This document shows, piece after piece, positions 42,244-50,754 of a DNA stretch of 64,000 bases (positions within the stretch are counted from its first letter, which is position 1; the number at the start of each line of letters is the position of its first letter). Source of the DNA: Glycocaulis sp050485565 (lineage in GTDB: Bacteria; Pseudomonadota; Alphaproteobacteria; Caulobacterales; Maricaulaceae); NCBI RefSeq assembly GCF_050485565.1, contig NZ_JBJHBQ010000001.1, forward strand, positions 62,001 through 126,000. The letters are read 5' to 3'. The position numbers were made by a program, and so were the translations under genes. A model generated the notes under the pieces. The model had not been told where the DNA came from and made no database searches. It was given only the letters and a program-made list of their open reading frames with translations.

Positions 42244-42318
42244 TGGTGGGCGATACTAGGATCGAACTAGTGACCCCTTCGGTGTGAACGAAGTGCTCTA
42301 CCGCTGAGCTAATCGCCC
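42244..42318 (-). tRNA. tRNA-Val (CAC)
   Basis: The minus strand folds into a complete cloverleaf. The acceptor arm is GGGCGAT / ATCGCCC with discriminator A, the D arm begins AGCTCAGCGGTAGAGC, the anticodon stem is CTTCG / CGAAG with loop TTCACAC (anticodon CAC, valine), and the T arm is CTAGTTCGATCCTAG. The CCA end is encoded in the gene. It stands alone between the fbp operon and a small plus-strand gene. Confidence 0.96.
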
Positions 42319-42575
42319 GGAGGGAGCGGCGTATAGAGGTAAAACACGCATGTGGTCAAGCACTGGATCGCTCAATGAACCGGAATTCGCTGCACGCATT
42401 CACTGGTTGGATAACAAATTCGCGAGAACCCCTCTCGTCATACTTCCGTCAAGAAGGCAAAGCATCTATATGGCTCATACCGCCGGGCGCACGACGCGGC
42501 CCCGGTATGACACCCGACAGTCACCTAAGCCGGTGCGCTTCAAGGCCCTGAGCGCGTCCGAAGGAGAATAGAGAC

Positions 42576-42794
42576 ATGGCCAGCAATGACCTTTGCACGC
42601 CTGAAGGCGCACGCCGCCTGAAAGAACGTATCGAAGCCTACTGGAAAGAGCGCGGTTACGACGTGACCGTTGACCTCGTGGATGCCGGCTTCATGCCCGC
42701 CATGCGGTCTGCCCGCACCGATGTGCGCTCCAACCTCGTGAACGGCATGCCGCGCCCGGCCAATGACCGCAGCGAGAATCGCCGCAGCGCCTAA
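42576..42794 (+). CDS. Conserved small protein of unknown function
   Basis: This 72-residue protein begins MASNDLCTPEGARRLKERIE and continues YWKERGYDVTVDLVDAGFMP, AMRSARTDVRSNLVNGMPRP. It is preceded by an excellent AAGGAGAA ribosome site. It has no signal peptide or membrane segment, and it reads as a compact alpha/beta protein. I recognise it as a type of short hypothetical protein seen in alphaproteobacteria but know no function. It ends 13 bp from the convergent gph gene. GC-rich third positions and the ribosome site argue that it is a real gene. Confidence 0.8.
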   Translation: MASNDLCTPEGARRLKERIEAYWKERGYDVTVDLVDAGFMPAMRSARTDVRSNLVNGMPRPANDRSENRRSA

Positions 42795-42807
42795 GCCCTC
42801 TCGCGCG

Positions 42808-43497
42808 CTACCGGCCCGCAGCCAGTTCTGCGAGGATAGCCGGCAGATCGCCGTAGGAATCGAAAAGCCGGTCAGCACCCAGCGTGCTGACCGGCTTTTC
42901 GCTATATCCCCCTGAAAACAGCACACAGGCCGTGCCAGCACCGCGCGCCGCCAGCGCATCAGGCTCGGAATCGCCCACCAGCGCGATGAAGCGCCGGACA
43001 TCACCCTCACCGGCGGCGGCCAGAAGGTGGGACGGGTCCGGCTTCTTTGCCGGCGCGTCCTCCGGCCCGGTAATGCGCTCAAACCGCTCAGTCAGGTTCA
43101 ACGCGTCCATCAGCTGGCGCGCCAGCGCGGACGGCTTGTTGGTGCATACGCTAAGCCGCGCGCCGGATGCGCTGAGCACGTCGAGTGCCGTCTCCACGCC
43201 TTCGAAGGGGCGGCTGTGCGCGGCGATGTCTGCCCCGTAGGTCATCAGGAAGTGCGACAGGGCCGATTCGGCCATGTCCGGCTCCAGCACGGCCCCGGCC
43301 CGCTCGAACGCCCGGACGATCAGCGCGCGCGCGCCGCGCCCGACCATGGCGCGCACATCACTGACAGGCACCGGATCAAGACCGAAGGGCGCAATCGATT
43401 CATTCAGCGCCCGCACCAGATCAGGCGCGGTATCCACCAGCGTGCCATCGAGATCGAACGCAATGGACGCGCCACGCAGAGCCTCGAAATGCGTCAT
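42808..43497 (-). CDS. gph: HAD family hydrolase, phosphoglycolate phosphatase-like
   Basis: Gph-type enzymes dephosphorylate 2-phosphoglycolate made during DNA repair. The chosen ATG gives 229 residues. HAD motif I is FDLDGTLVDTAPDLVRALN, motif II is in the SVCTNKPSALARQLMDAL region, and the lysine and acidic motifs are KKPDPSHLL and ALVGDSEPDALAARGAGTA. The cap is of the small helical type. An open frame continues upstream to 43701, but that part runs through a repeat element and is not family sequence. Other HAD phosphatases with similar motifs are possible, so the substrate is an inference. Confidence 0.87.
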   Translation of the reverse strand: MTHFEALRGASIAFDLDGTLVDTAPDLVRALNESIAPFGLDPVPVSDVRAMVGRGARALIVRAFERAGAVLEPDMAESALSHFLMTYGADIAAHSRPFEGVETALDVLSASGARLSVCTNKPSALARQLMDALNLTERFERITGPEDAPAKKPDPSHLLAAAGEGDVRRFIALVGDSEPDALAARGAGTACVLFSGGYSEKPVSTLGADRLFDSYGDLPAILAELAAGR

Positions 43498-43534
43498 GGC
43501 CAGTCTTCCCCTTCGCAAGTATGCGCCGGATGGG

Positions 43535-43846
43535 ATAGAGCGTATTTTGTTCAACTGGGAGCGGTTTGATGGTGAGTATTTTTTGTGCTGGCGAGGAGAA
43601 GACCGCAGCATGATGTGACCATCATGCGAGGATTTCGACAAAGCCGGAACAAAAAAGACCACCAAGCCGGAGAAAGGCTGTCCCTTGTTTGAGAAAAGCA
43701 AACCGCAACCGTTTCAGCTGGGTATTTCTTGCCCCGGACGGCGTTGCGCAAGGCTCTCGGTATTCACACCGCATCGCTTCACGCGCCTTGCCGGACCATG
43801 AAATACCGGCGCTCAAACGATTCCATTTGAACGAAATACGCTCTAT
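43535..43846. mobile_element. MITE-like element with 35-bp inverted ends
   Basis: The left end (43535-43569) begins ATAGAGCGTATTTTGTTCAA. The right end (43813-43846) is its reverse complement with about 30 of 35 positions matching (ATAGAGCGTATTTCGTTCAA when read inward). Weaker pairing continues inside: GAGTATTTTTTGTGCTGGCG against CGGTATTTCATGGTCCGGCA. The 312-bp element contains no credible gene and could fold into one long imperfect hairpin. It lies between gph and glmU. No clear target-site duplication was found, and whether a transposase mobilises it is unknown. Confidence 0.65.
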
Positions 43847-43904
43847 AGCGCGGGCGGGCCTGTGATAACAGCGCCCGGCGGCAGGCAGGATAAAGGACCG
43901 TTCC

Positions 43905-45260
43905 ATGGCGAAGGCGCGCGCAGTCATCATTCTGGCAGCTGGCCATGGCACGCGCATGAAATCAGACCTGCCCAAGCCGCTCCATGCCGTCGGCGGGCGC
44001 TCCATGCTGGACTGGAGCCTGGCGCTGGCAAACGAGTGCGGCGCGGAGCAGCAGGTGGTGATCTGGGGCGCGCACGGGCCGCAGGTGAAGGCGCGCGCAG
44101 AGGCCGCTGGCGCCCTCACCGCCCTACAGGACCCGCCCATGGGTACCGGCCATGCCGTGCTGTGCGGCAGAGATGCGCTGGCCGGTTTTGACGGTGATGT
44201 AGCCGTGCTGTTCGCTGACACGCCCCTCATCCGCGCAGAAACACTTCAGGCGGTCTTTGCTGCGCTTGATTCCGGCGCACAAATCGCCGTTCTGGGCTTT
44301 GAGCCGGAAAATCCCACCGGCTATGGCCGCCTGATCGAAAACGCGTCCGGCGCGCTCACCGCCATTGTCGAGGAGAAGGAAGCCAGCGCCGAGCAAAAGC
44401 GTGTGCGCCTGTGCAATTCCGGCGTGATGGCTGCGCCCGCCCCGCTCCTGTTTGATCTGCTCTCGAACGTCACCAACGAGAATGCCAAGGGCGAATACTA
44501 TCTGACCGACATAGTGGCGCTGGGCGTCGCTGCCGGGCACACCGCCCGCGCCGTGCGGGCGGAGGCAGACGAGGTGCTGGGCGTCAATTCGCGCGCAGGC
44601 CTGGCCGAAGCCGAAGCGGCTTTTCAGGCGCGCGCGCGTGCTGCCGCGATGGAAGCGGGTGTCACGCTGATCGCGCCAGAGACCGTCTTTTTCAGCCATG
44701 ACACGCACATCGCGAATGATGTGATCGTGGAGCCGAACGTGGTCTTCGGCCCCGGCGTGCGTATCGAAACCGGCGCGGTGATCCATGCGTTCAGCCATCT
44801 GGAAGGCGCGAGCGTTGGCGAAAACACGTCGGTTGGCCCCTATGCCCGCCTGCGCCCCGGCGCGGTGCTGGAAACGGGCGCGAAAATCGGCAATTTCGTC
44901 GAGGTGAAAAACGCGGTCCTGCACACCGGGGCGAAGGCCAATCATTTGTCCTATATTGGAGATGCGGATATAGGCGCGAAGGCCAATATCGGCGCTGGCA
45001 CCATCACCTGCAATTATGACGGCTTCTTCAAGCACCGCACGATTGTGGGCGATGGCGCGTTCATCGGCTCCAACTCCTCGCTGGTTGCACCTGTCACCAT
45101 CGGCAAGGGGGCCTTTACAGGCTCAGGCAGCGTCATCACATCAGACGTACCCGATGATGCGCTGGCCGTGTCGCGTGCCAGGCAGGAGAACAAGCCCGGC
45201 TGGGCGGCGCGCTTCCGCCAGATGATGCAGGCCCGCAAAGACAAGAAAAAAGCCCATTAG
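43905..45260 (+). CDS. glmU: Bifunctional N-acetylglucosamine-1-phosphate uridyltransferase / glucosamine-1-phosphate acetyltransferase
   Basis: GlmU makes UDP-N-acetylglucosamine for peptidoglycan and LPS. The 451-residue protein has an N-terminal pyrophosphorylase domain (ILAAGHGTRMKSDLPKPLHA at residues 7-26; DPPMGTGHAV). A C-terminal left-handed beta-helix acetyltransferase domain follows from about 250, with the hexapeptide repeats and the KANHLSYIGDADIGAKANIG segment, ending in a basic tail. The glmS gene often paired with glmU is not in this window. Length and motifs are standard. Confidence 0.97.
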   Translation: MAKARAVIILAAGHGTRMKSDLPKPLHAVGGRSMLDWSLALANECGAEQQVVIWGAHGPQVKARAEAAGALTALQDPPMGTGHAVLCGRDALAGFDGDVAVLFADTPLIRAETLQAVFAALDSGAQIAVLGFEPENPTGYGRLIENASGALTAIVEEKEASAEQKRVRLCNSGVMAAPAPLLFDLLSNVTNENAKGEYYLTDIVALGVAAGHTARAVRAEADEVLGVNSRAGLAEAEAAFQARARAAAMEAGVTLIAPETVFFSHDTHIANDVIVEPNVVFGPGVRIETGAVIHAFSHLEGASVGENTSVGPYARLRPGAVLETGAKIGNFVEVKNAVLHTGAKANHLSYIGDADIGAKANIGAGTITCNYDGFFKHRTIVGDGAFIGSNSSLVAPVTIGKGAFTGSGSVITSDVPDDALAVSRARQENKPGWAARFRQMMQARKDKKKAH

Positions 45261-45299
45261 ACCGGGAAACCGGCCCCCACACGCGAAAGGACCTCCCCC

Positions 45300-46772
45300 A
45301 TGAGTGATTACAAGTCCCGCCTGAAAGATTCCGGCCTGTGGCGCACCGATTCCTTCATCAATGGCGAGTGGGTGAAGGGCGATAGCCGGTTTGACGTCAA
45401 CAATCCGGCCAACCGGGAAAAAGTCGCTGATGTGGCAAGCGTCGGGGCAGAGGGTGCCAAGCGCGCGGTGAAGGCCGCTGCGGCGGCAAACCTCGCCTGG
45501 CGGCGCACCTCGGCGTTCGAGCGCTCGCGCATCGTCAATCGCTGGTATGAGCTCATCATGGAGCATCAGGATGATCTGGGGATCATTCTGGCCGCCGAGA
45601 TGGGCAAGCCGCTCAAAGAGGCCAAGGGCGAGGTTGCCTATGGCGCAGGCTTCGTCCAGTGGGCCGCAGAGGAAGCGCGGCGCGTGCATGGCGAGACCCT
45701 GCCCGTGCCGACGCCCGGCGCGCGCGGCTGGACCATCCGCCAACCGGTGGGCGTGGTCTCCTGCATCACGCCGTGGAACTTCCCCTCTGCCATGATTACC
45801 CGCAAGTGCGGTCCCGCGCTGGCGGTGGGCTGCCCCATCGTCATCAAGCCTGCGTCTGAAACGCCGCTTTCCGCGCTGGCGCTGGCCGAGCTGGCAGACC
45901 GTGCAGGCTTCCCCAAGGGCGTGTTCAACATCGTCACCGGCGAAGCGCGCGAAATCGGCCCGGTCCTGACCGGATCGGAAGACGTGGCAATGATCGCCTT
46001 TACCGGCTCCACACCGGTGGGCGCGCTGCTGATGGAGCAGGCAGCGAAAACCATCAAGCGCGTCGCGCTGGAGCTGGGCGGCAATGCGCCCTTCATCATC
46101 ATGGATGATGCCGATCTTGAAAAAGCCGCTGACGGGCTCGTTCAGGGCAAGTTCCGCGCGGCTGGCCAGACCTGTGTATCGCCCAACCGCGTTTTCGTGC
46201 AGGAAGGCGTAATGGATAAGCTGACCGAGCTTCTAAAGACGCGCGTATCCAAGCTGAAACTGGGCGATCCGTTCGCTGACGGCACCGATGTCGGCCCGCT
46301 CATCCATGAGGAGGCCGTCAGCCGCGTGGCCGAGCTGGTCGACAATGCCGTTTCCAAGGGCGCCAAAGTGCTCGCGGGCGGCAAATCGCGCGTGGATGAT
46401 ATGGGCGGGGCGTATTTCGAGCCGACCCTCATCACCGGCGCGGACCACTCCACCAGCCTTGCCTGTAACGAGATTTTTGGCCCCGTCGCCGCGCTCTACC
46501 CGTTCAAGGACGAGGCAGAGGTGATCAGGCTGGCCAATGACACGCCCTATGGCCTCGCCGCCTATCTCTATACGCGCGATGCCGGGCGCATTCACCGCAT
46601 CACCGAGGGCATTGATTTTGGCATGGTCGGCGTCAACGCGCCCATGGTCGGCTCGCCCGCCACACCCTTTGGCGGCATGAAGCAGTCCGGCATTGGCCGT
46701 GAGGGCGGCAAATGGGCGGCTGAAGAGTTCACCGAGCTGAAATTCGTCCTCCTGGGCGGGGTCGATCAGTGA
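45300..46772 (+). CDS. gabD: NAD(P)-dependent succinate-semialdehyde dehydrogenase
   Basis: This 490-residue aldehyde dehydrogenase oxidises succinate semialdehyde to succinate, probably with NADP. It has the coenzyme-site stretch CITPWNFPSAMITRKCGPAL, the glycine loop FTGSTPVGALLMEQAAKTIK, the catalytic glutamate in ALELGGNAPFII and the catalytic cysteine in AAGQTCVSPNRV. The overall pattern matches the GabD branch, though glutarate semialdehyde dehydrogenase is hard to exclude. It starts 39 bp after glmU and its stop overlaps the GTG start of rpiA. No GABA aminotransferase gene is nearby. Confidence 0.9.
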   Translation: MSDYKSRLKDSGLWRTDSFINGEWVKGDSRFDVNNPANREKVADVASVGAEGAKRAVKAAAAANLAWRRTSAFERSRIVNRWYELIMEHQDDLGIILAAEMGKPLKEAKGEVAYGAGFVQWAAEEARRVHGETLPVPTPGARGWTIRQPVGVVSCITPWNFPSAMITRKCGPALAVGCPIVIKPASETPLSALALAELADRAGFPKGVFNIVTGEAREIGPVLTGSEDVAMIAFTGSTPVGALLMEQAAKTIKRVALELGGNAPFIIMDDADLEKAADGLVQGKFRAAGQTCVSPNRVFVQEGVMDKLTELLKTRVSKLKLGDPFADGTDVGPLIHEEAVSRVAELVDNAVSKGAKVLAGGKSRVDDMGGAYFEPTLITGADHSTSLACNEIFGPVAALYPFKDEAEVIRLANDTPYGLAAYLYTRDAGRIHRITEGIDFGMVGVNAPMVGSPATPFGGMKQSGIGREGGKWAAEEFTELKFVLLGGVDQ

Positions 46773-47473
46773 GCGCGCAGAGCCAGAAGGCCAGAGCCGC
46801 TGAAGCGGCGCTGGAGTATATCGAGGACGGCATGATTGTCGGCCTTGGTTCGGGCTCCACCGCCGCCCTTTTCGTCAAGGCGCTGGGACGGCGCTGCGTG
46901 GCGGGCGATCTCACCATCAAGGGCATCCCCACCTCGCGCGAGACCGAACAGATCGCGCGTGAGGCGGGTGTCCCCCTCATCCCGATCGAGCAGGCCGACC
47001 GCATCGATGTGGCGGTTGACGGCGCAGACGAGGTTGATGGCGGCTTCCGCCTCATCAAGGGCGGGGGCGGCTGCCTCCTGCGCGAGAAGATCATCGCCGA
47101 TGCGGCCGATTACATGATCGTGCTGATTGATGAGACCAAGCTGGTGGAGACGCTGGGCGCCTTCCCCCTGCCGGTCGAGATCGATCCGTTCGGCTGGACG
47201 ATCACCGCCAAGAAAGTGTTCGACGCGCTGCGCCGCGCGGGCGTGGAGCGCCCTCTGGTCGATATCCGCCGTCAGGGCGACCGCAGCGAGCCCTTCATCA
47301 CCGACGGCGGCAACTACATTCTCGATTGCGCCTGCGGGGCCATTGAAGACGCCTACAGCGTGGACGCCGAGCTGCTGGCCATTCCCGGCGTGGTCGATCA
47401 CGGCCTCTTCATCGATCAGGCCCGCGTCGTAATCGTCGGCGAGGATGACGATGTGAAGGTGATGGAGCTTTAG
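46769..47473 (+). CDS. rpiA: Ribose-5-phosphate isomerase A
   Basis: RpiA interconverts ribose 5-phosphate and ribulose 5-phosphate in the pentose phosphate pathway. The 234-residue protein has GLGSGSTAALFVKALG (about 25-40), the active-site DGADEVDGGFRLIKGGGGCL and the conserved VDHGLFIDQA near the end. The start is GTG, overlapping the aldehyde dehydrogenase stop (GTGA), so translation is likely coupled. Length is normal for the family. Confidence 0.96.
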   Translation: MSAQSQKARAAEAALEYIEDGMIVGLGSGSTAALFVKALGRRCVAGDLTIKGIPTSRETEQIAREAGVPLIPIEQADRIDVAVDGADEVDGGFRLIKGGGGCLLREKIIADAADYMIVLIDETKLVETLGAFPLPVEIDPFGWTITAKKVFDALRRAGVERPLVDIRRQGDRSEPFITDGGNYILDCACGAIEDAYSVDAELLAIPGVVDHGLFIDQARVVIVGEDDDVKVMEL

Positions 47474-47576
47474 GGCCCACCTGCTGACACCGATTGTAAG
47501 CCTCGCGGGTCTATCGCCCGCGCGAACGCTCTACTAGGCTATGTCCGGTTCAATGATTGCCGGAAAGGCCCTGCCC

Positions 47577-48173
47577 ATGCGCGCGCTGCTTACCTCGCTT
47601 ATCATCGTTATCGCCCTGCCGTTTGCAGGCCTCGCCGACGACCGCTCCGAACGGATTGATGCGGCGCGCGACTTCGCCCATGCCAGCGGCATGTGGCAGT
47701 CGATCCTCTACAATATGCCAGATGTTGGCGCGGCTGTGGTGGAGAGCATACGCGAGATGCGGCCAGAACTTCGCGACGATCAGGCCCGCGATATCGCCTC
47801 GCTGCTCAATGCCCGCTATGAGACAGAGCAACCGGCCTTTCTTGATACGGTGTCAGGCGTGCTTGCCAACCACCTTTCCACCGCCGACCTGCGCGAGCTG
47901 GCCGCCTATTACCGCTCTGAGGCCGGACAGGTTCAGGCCCGCGCCATTGCCCGCGGCAGCGAAATGACCGACGCGGACATGGCCGCGCTGATCTTGGCGC
48001 TCCCGCCCGAAGCGCAGGCCGAGGTAGCGCGTTTCGGCAGTAGCCAGGCGGCCCGTAACTGGCTGTCCGTCCAGCCGCGCTTCATCGGCGACATTGAACG
48101 CGCGTCCGAAAGCTTTGGTGAAAACCTGGTCTCCAGCTCGGTAGCGGAGATACAGGCGATTCTGGCGCGCTAG
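47577..48173 (+). CDS. Secreted DUF2059-like protein
   Basis: The chosen start gives a 198-residue protein with a signal peptide (MRALLTSLIIVIALPFAGLA). The helical mature region contains LSTADLRELAAYYRSEAGQV, which resembles the core of DUF2059 (a small helical envelope domain with the pattern L..a..Y.S..G). The domain's function is unknown. In-frame ATGs at 47541 and 47553 would extend the N-terminus by 12 or 8 residues. The gene follows rpiA by about 100 bp and ends 8 bp before a repeat unit. Confidence 0.75.
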   Translation: MRALLTSLIIVIALPFAGLADDRSERIDAARDFAHASGMWQSILYNMPDVGAAVVESIREMRPELRDDQARDIASLLNARYETEQPAFLDTVSGVLANHLSTADLRELAAYYRSEAGQVQARAIARGSEMTDADMAALILALPPEAQAEVARFGSSQAARNWLSVQPRFIGDIERASESFGENLVSSSVAEIQAILAR

Positions 48174-48180
48174 GGCTTTT

Positions 48181-48226
48181 CCCTCGTCCTTCGAGACGTT
48201 CGCTTCGCTCACCCTCAGCATGAGGG
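48181..48226. repeat. 'CTCGTCCTTCGAGACG' repeat, single copy
   Basis: CCCTCGTCCTTCGAGACGTT, then CGCTTCGCTCACCCTCAGCA and TGAGGGG, matches the first copy at 28362 with few changes. It fills the space between two convergent genes and may serve as a bidirectional terminator. Confidence 0.85.
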
Positions 48227-48239
48227 GAAAAGCGCGCGC

Positions 48240-49079
48240 CTAATCCCGCAAAAGCGCGTTGATGCCTGTCTTGGAGCGGGTCTGCGCGTCCACACGCTTG
48301 ACGATCACGGCGCAGGCAAGCGACGGCCCGCCCTTGGGATCGGGCAGCGTACCCGGCACAACGACCGCATAGGAGGGAATTTCCCCGCGCGTCACCTCGC
48401 CGGTCGCCCGGTCCACGATCTTGGTCGATGCGCCCAGGAACACGCCCATGGAGATGACCGCGCCCTCGCGCACGATCACGCCTTCCGCGACTTCAGAGCG
48501 CGCGCCGATAAACACATTGTCCTCGATGATGACGGGTGCGGCCTGCAGCGGCTCCAGAACGCCGCCAATGCCCACCCCGCCGGAGATGTGCACATTCGCG
48601 CCGATCTGCGCGCAGGAGCCCACCGTGGCCCATGTATCGATCATCGTGCCTTCGCCCACATAAGCGCCGATATTCACAAAGGACGGCATCAGCACCGCGC
48701 CTTTGGCGACAAAGCTGCCCCGGCGCACGACCGACCCCGGCACGGCGCGAAAGCCCGCAGCCTCGAACTGGCCGGCTGACCAACCCTCCCATTTGACCGC
48801 CACCTTGTCCCACCACGGCCCCGGCACCGGCGCGCCGGGCAGGCCCAGACGGCGATTGGGTTCAAGGCGGAAAGAGAGCAGCACGGCTTTTTTCAGCCAT
48901 TCATGGACCTGCCAGTCGCCATTACCGTCCTTCGAGGCGACACGCAGACGGCCCGCATCCAGCTCAGCCAGCGCGGTATTCACTGCATCGCGCAGCGCAC
49001 CTTGTGTCGCGGTGGAGACGCCATCGCGTGCCTCCCAGCCGGCCTCGATCACGGATTTCAGGGCAGCGGTGTCGCTCAT
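48240..49079 (-). CDS. dapD: 2,3,4,5-tetrahydropyridine-2,6-dicarboxylate N-succinyltransferase
   Basis: DapD succinylates tetrahydrodipicolinate in the lysine and diaminopimelate pathway. The 279-residue protein has a helical N-terminal domain (1-100) and a left-handed beta-helix with hexapeptide repeats. Examples are SFVNIGAYVGEGTMIDTWAT and AQIGANVHISGGVGIGGVLE. ARSEVAEGVIVREGAVISMG contributes to the active site. It overlaps the upstream HAD gene by four bases (ATGA). The chain HAD / dapD therefore continues the operon that starts upstream with yidC and engB. Confidence 0.96.
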   Translation of the reverse strand: MSDTAALKSVIEAGWEARDGVSTATQGALRDAVNTALAELDAGRLRVASKDGNGDWQVHEWLKKAVLLSFRLEPNRRLGLPGAPVPGPWWDKVAVKWEGWSAGQFEAAGFRAVPGSVVRRGSFVAKGAVLMPSFVNIGAYVGEGTMIDTWATVGSCAQIGANVHISGGVGIGGVLEPLQAAPVIIEDNVFIGARSEVAEGVIVREGAVISMGVFLGASTKIVDRATGEVTRGEIPSYAVVVPGTLPDPKGGPSLACAVIVKRVDAQTRSKTGINALLRD

Positions 49080-49771
49080 GCAGGTCTCTCCTTGAGGGTC
49101 TCGACCACTTCGCCAAGGAAGGTATCGAGGCAGTCTACAGCATAGTCCACAAATTCGGGGTGCTCGCCCGGCCCGGCGGTGTGGCCGTTGCCAACATTCT
49201 CTCTCGCGCGCACCAGCACGGTCGCAAAGCCGATCCCGGCAGCGGTTTCGAGGTTACGCGCACTGTCTTCAAACATCACCGCGCGCGCCGGGTTTACGGC
49301 GTGGCGCTTGAGGAAGCGGTCAAAGCTCTCGCGCTGGGGCTTGGGCGTGAAATCGGCTGCGGCAATATCGAATATGCCCTCGAACAGATGATCCAGTCCG
49401 AGGCGCGCCAGCACGTTCTCCGCATGGCGTACCGAGCCATTGGTGTAGATGATGCGCGCACCGTCCAGCGCCGCGATGTGTTCGGCCAGCACCGGATTGG
49501 GCGTCAGCACGGAATGGTCGATATCGTGGACGAAATCGAGAAAGTCGCTGGCGGCAATCTTGTGATTGACCATCAGCCCGTTCAGCGTCGTGCCATAGTC
49601 ATGCCAGTAGCCATGCTGGACCTTGAACGCCTCTTCGCGCTCCAGATCCAGAAGCTGCATGACGAACTCGGTCATGCGCGTCTCCACCTGGCTCATCACA
49701 GCGGTGTGGGCGGGGTAGAGCGTATTGTCGAGATCAAATACCCAGACATCGCGCTGGAGGAGGCGTTTCAC
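49076..49771 (-). CDS. HAD family pyrimidine 5'-nucleotidase-like phosphatase
   Basis: This 231-residue HAD hydrolase resembles the SDT1/PHM8-type pyrimidine 5'-nucleotidases. Motif I is VWVFDLDNTLYPAHTAVMSQ, motif II is IIYTNGSVRHAENVLARLGL, and the C-terminal motifs are PKPQRESFDRFLKRH and AVMFEDSARNLETAAGIGFA. The DxDNTLY pattern is characteristic of this branch. The start is GTG, overlapping the stop of the DUF1036 gene (GTGA), and the end overlaps dapD. The substrate is inferred from family resemblance. Confidence 0.88.
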   Translation of the reverse strand: MKRLLQRDVWVFDLDNTLYPAHTAVMSQVETRMTEFVMQLLDLEREEAFKVQHGYWHDYGTTLNGLMVNHKIAASDFLDFVHDIDHSVLTPNPVLAEHIAALDGARIIYTNGSVRHAENVLARLGLDHLFEGIFDIAAADFTPKPQRESFDRFLKRHAVNPARAVMFEDSARNLETAAGIGFATVLVRARENVGNGHTAGPGEHPEFVDYAVDCLDTFLGEVVETLKERPA

Positions 49772-50754
49772 TGGACGAGATCCTCGAAGTCAGCGTTTTC
49801 CAGCGTCAGGCGGGCGACGCCGTCCACCGGCACCGGGCTGGCGCGGAACAGGACCTGGGTATAGCCGCGCTCGGCGCAGTTTGACCGGCCTTCGGAGGTA
49901 AACCGGCCCGGCGCCACGCAGAATGCTTCCACCCCGCGCCGCAAGGGCTCGGAGCGTTCACCATCGGCGGTCTGGGCGTAAACAAACAGCTCGCCGGGCT
50001 GCAGCCGGTCTGCGACGACGCGCATGCAGGAACCTGCCTCGATGCGCCACCAGCCCCGGCTCTGCCAGCGCTCATTGCGCTGGCGGGCAATGGCTATGCC
50101 TGTCGGGCCGGATGTCTGATTGCATACATTCAGGCCGACCTCGCCGTTACGCTCCAGCGCGGTTTCATGCAGGCGCTCGGCCAGACGCTCGTAATTGCCG
50201 CCAAACGACGCGCCGATATCGCGCTCGAACGCGGCGATCTGGGCGCGCGAGCGCCGGCCGGCAAAGCCGTCAACGACACGCACCTCATAGCCCAGCGTCT
50301 GCAACAGGCGTTGCACGCCCGCTTCCAGCGCCCGGCTGCCAAAATTATCGGGCTCCACCAGTACGGCGCGGGCCCGCTCGGACGGGGCAAGCTGGCGGAA
50401 CTCGCGCTGCTCCAGCCCCATCGCCTCGCAATCCTGCGCACCCTCGATCTGGAAATCCTCACGGTCCACGCAGACCGGTGTGCGGCCCAGCCATTCACGC
50501 GCGCCGCCGAGATATGCCTCGCTGGTGCGCGCATAGAGAAATTGCGGCACGCCTGCGGGTATGCCGGAAAAACGCACGCAAGAGCCCGGCGCAATGCGCT
50601 GCCAGCCTTGTGCCGAGAGACCGTTCTCTCCACCCCAGGCTTTGGCCGCATCCACGTAATAACTGGTCTCGTTACACACCTCGCCAGCGCGCGCCTGCGG
50701 GGCAAACATCCCCGCCAGGAACAGCATCGCCAGCACCATCTCAGCCCGCATCAT
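49768..50754 (-). CDS. Secreted protein with two DUF1036 domains around a peptidoglycan-binding-like segment
   Basis: This 328-residue protein has a signal peptide (to about residue 23). A first DUF1036 domain follows (about 25-115; VCNETSYYVDAAKAWGGENG with SYY and GSCVRF). A middle region resembles a peptidoglycan-binding domain_1 (about 145-185; LLQTLGYEVRVVDGFAGRRS). A second DUF1036 copy (about 210-300; LNVCNQTSGPTGIAIARQRN, GWWRIEAGSCMRV) ends the protein. The domain is common in alphaproteobacteria and its role is unknown. Binding the cell wall via the middle segment is inference. It overlaps engB and the HAD gene by four bases each. Confidence 0.8.
   Translation of the reverse strand: MMRAEMVLAMLFLAGMFAPQARAGEVCNETSYYVDAAKAWGGENGLSAQGWQRIAPGSCVRFSGIPAGVPQFLYARTSEAYLGGAREWLGRTPVCVDREDFQIEGAQDCEAMGLEQREFRQLAPSERARAVLVEPDNFGSRALEAGVQRLLQTLGYEVRVVDGFAGRRSRAQIAAFERDIGASFGGNYERLAERLHETALERNGEVGLNVCNQTSGPTGIAIARQRNERWQSRGWWRIEAGSCMRVVADRLQPGELFVYAQTADGERSEPLRRGVEAFCVAPGRFTSEGRSNCAERGYTQVLFRASPVPVDGVARLTLENADFEDLVQ

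Noticed and set aside
43498..43701. 68-residue N-terminal extension of gph
   Set aside because: It runs through the MITE-like element and is unlike HAD phosphatases. The ATG at 43497 has a ribosome site.
45261..45299. Attachment site or island boundary near tRNA-Val and glmU
   Set aside because: No integrase, direct repeats or change of composition was seen around the tRNA.
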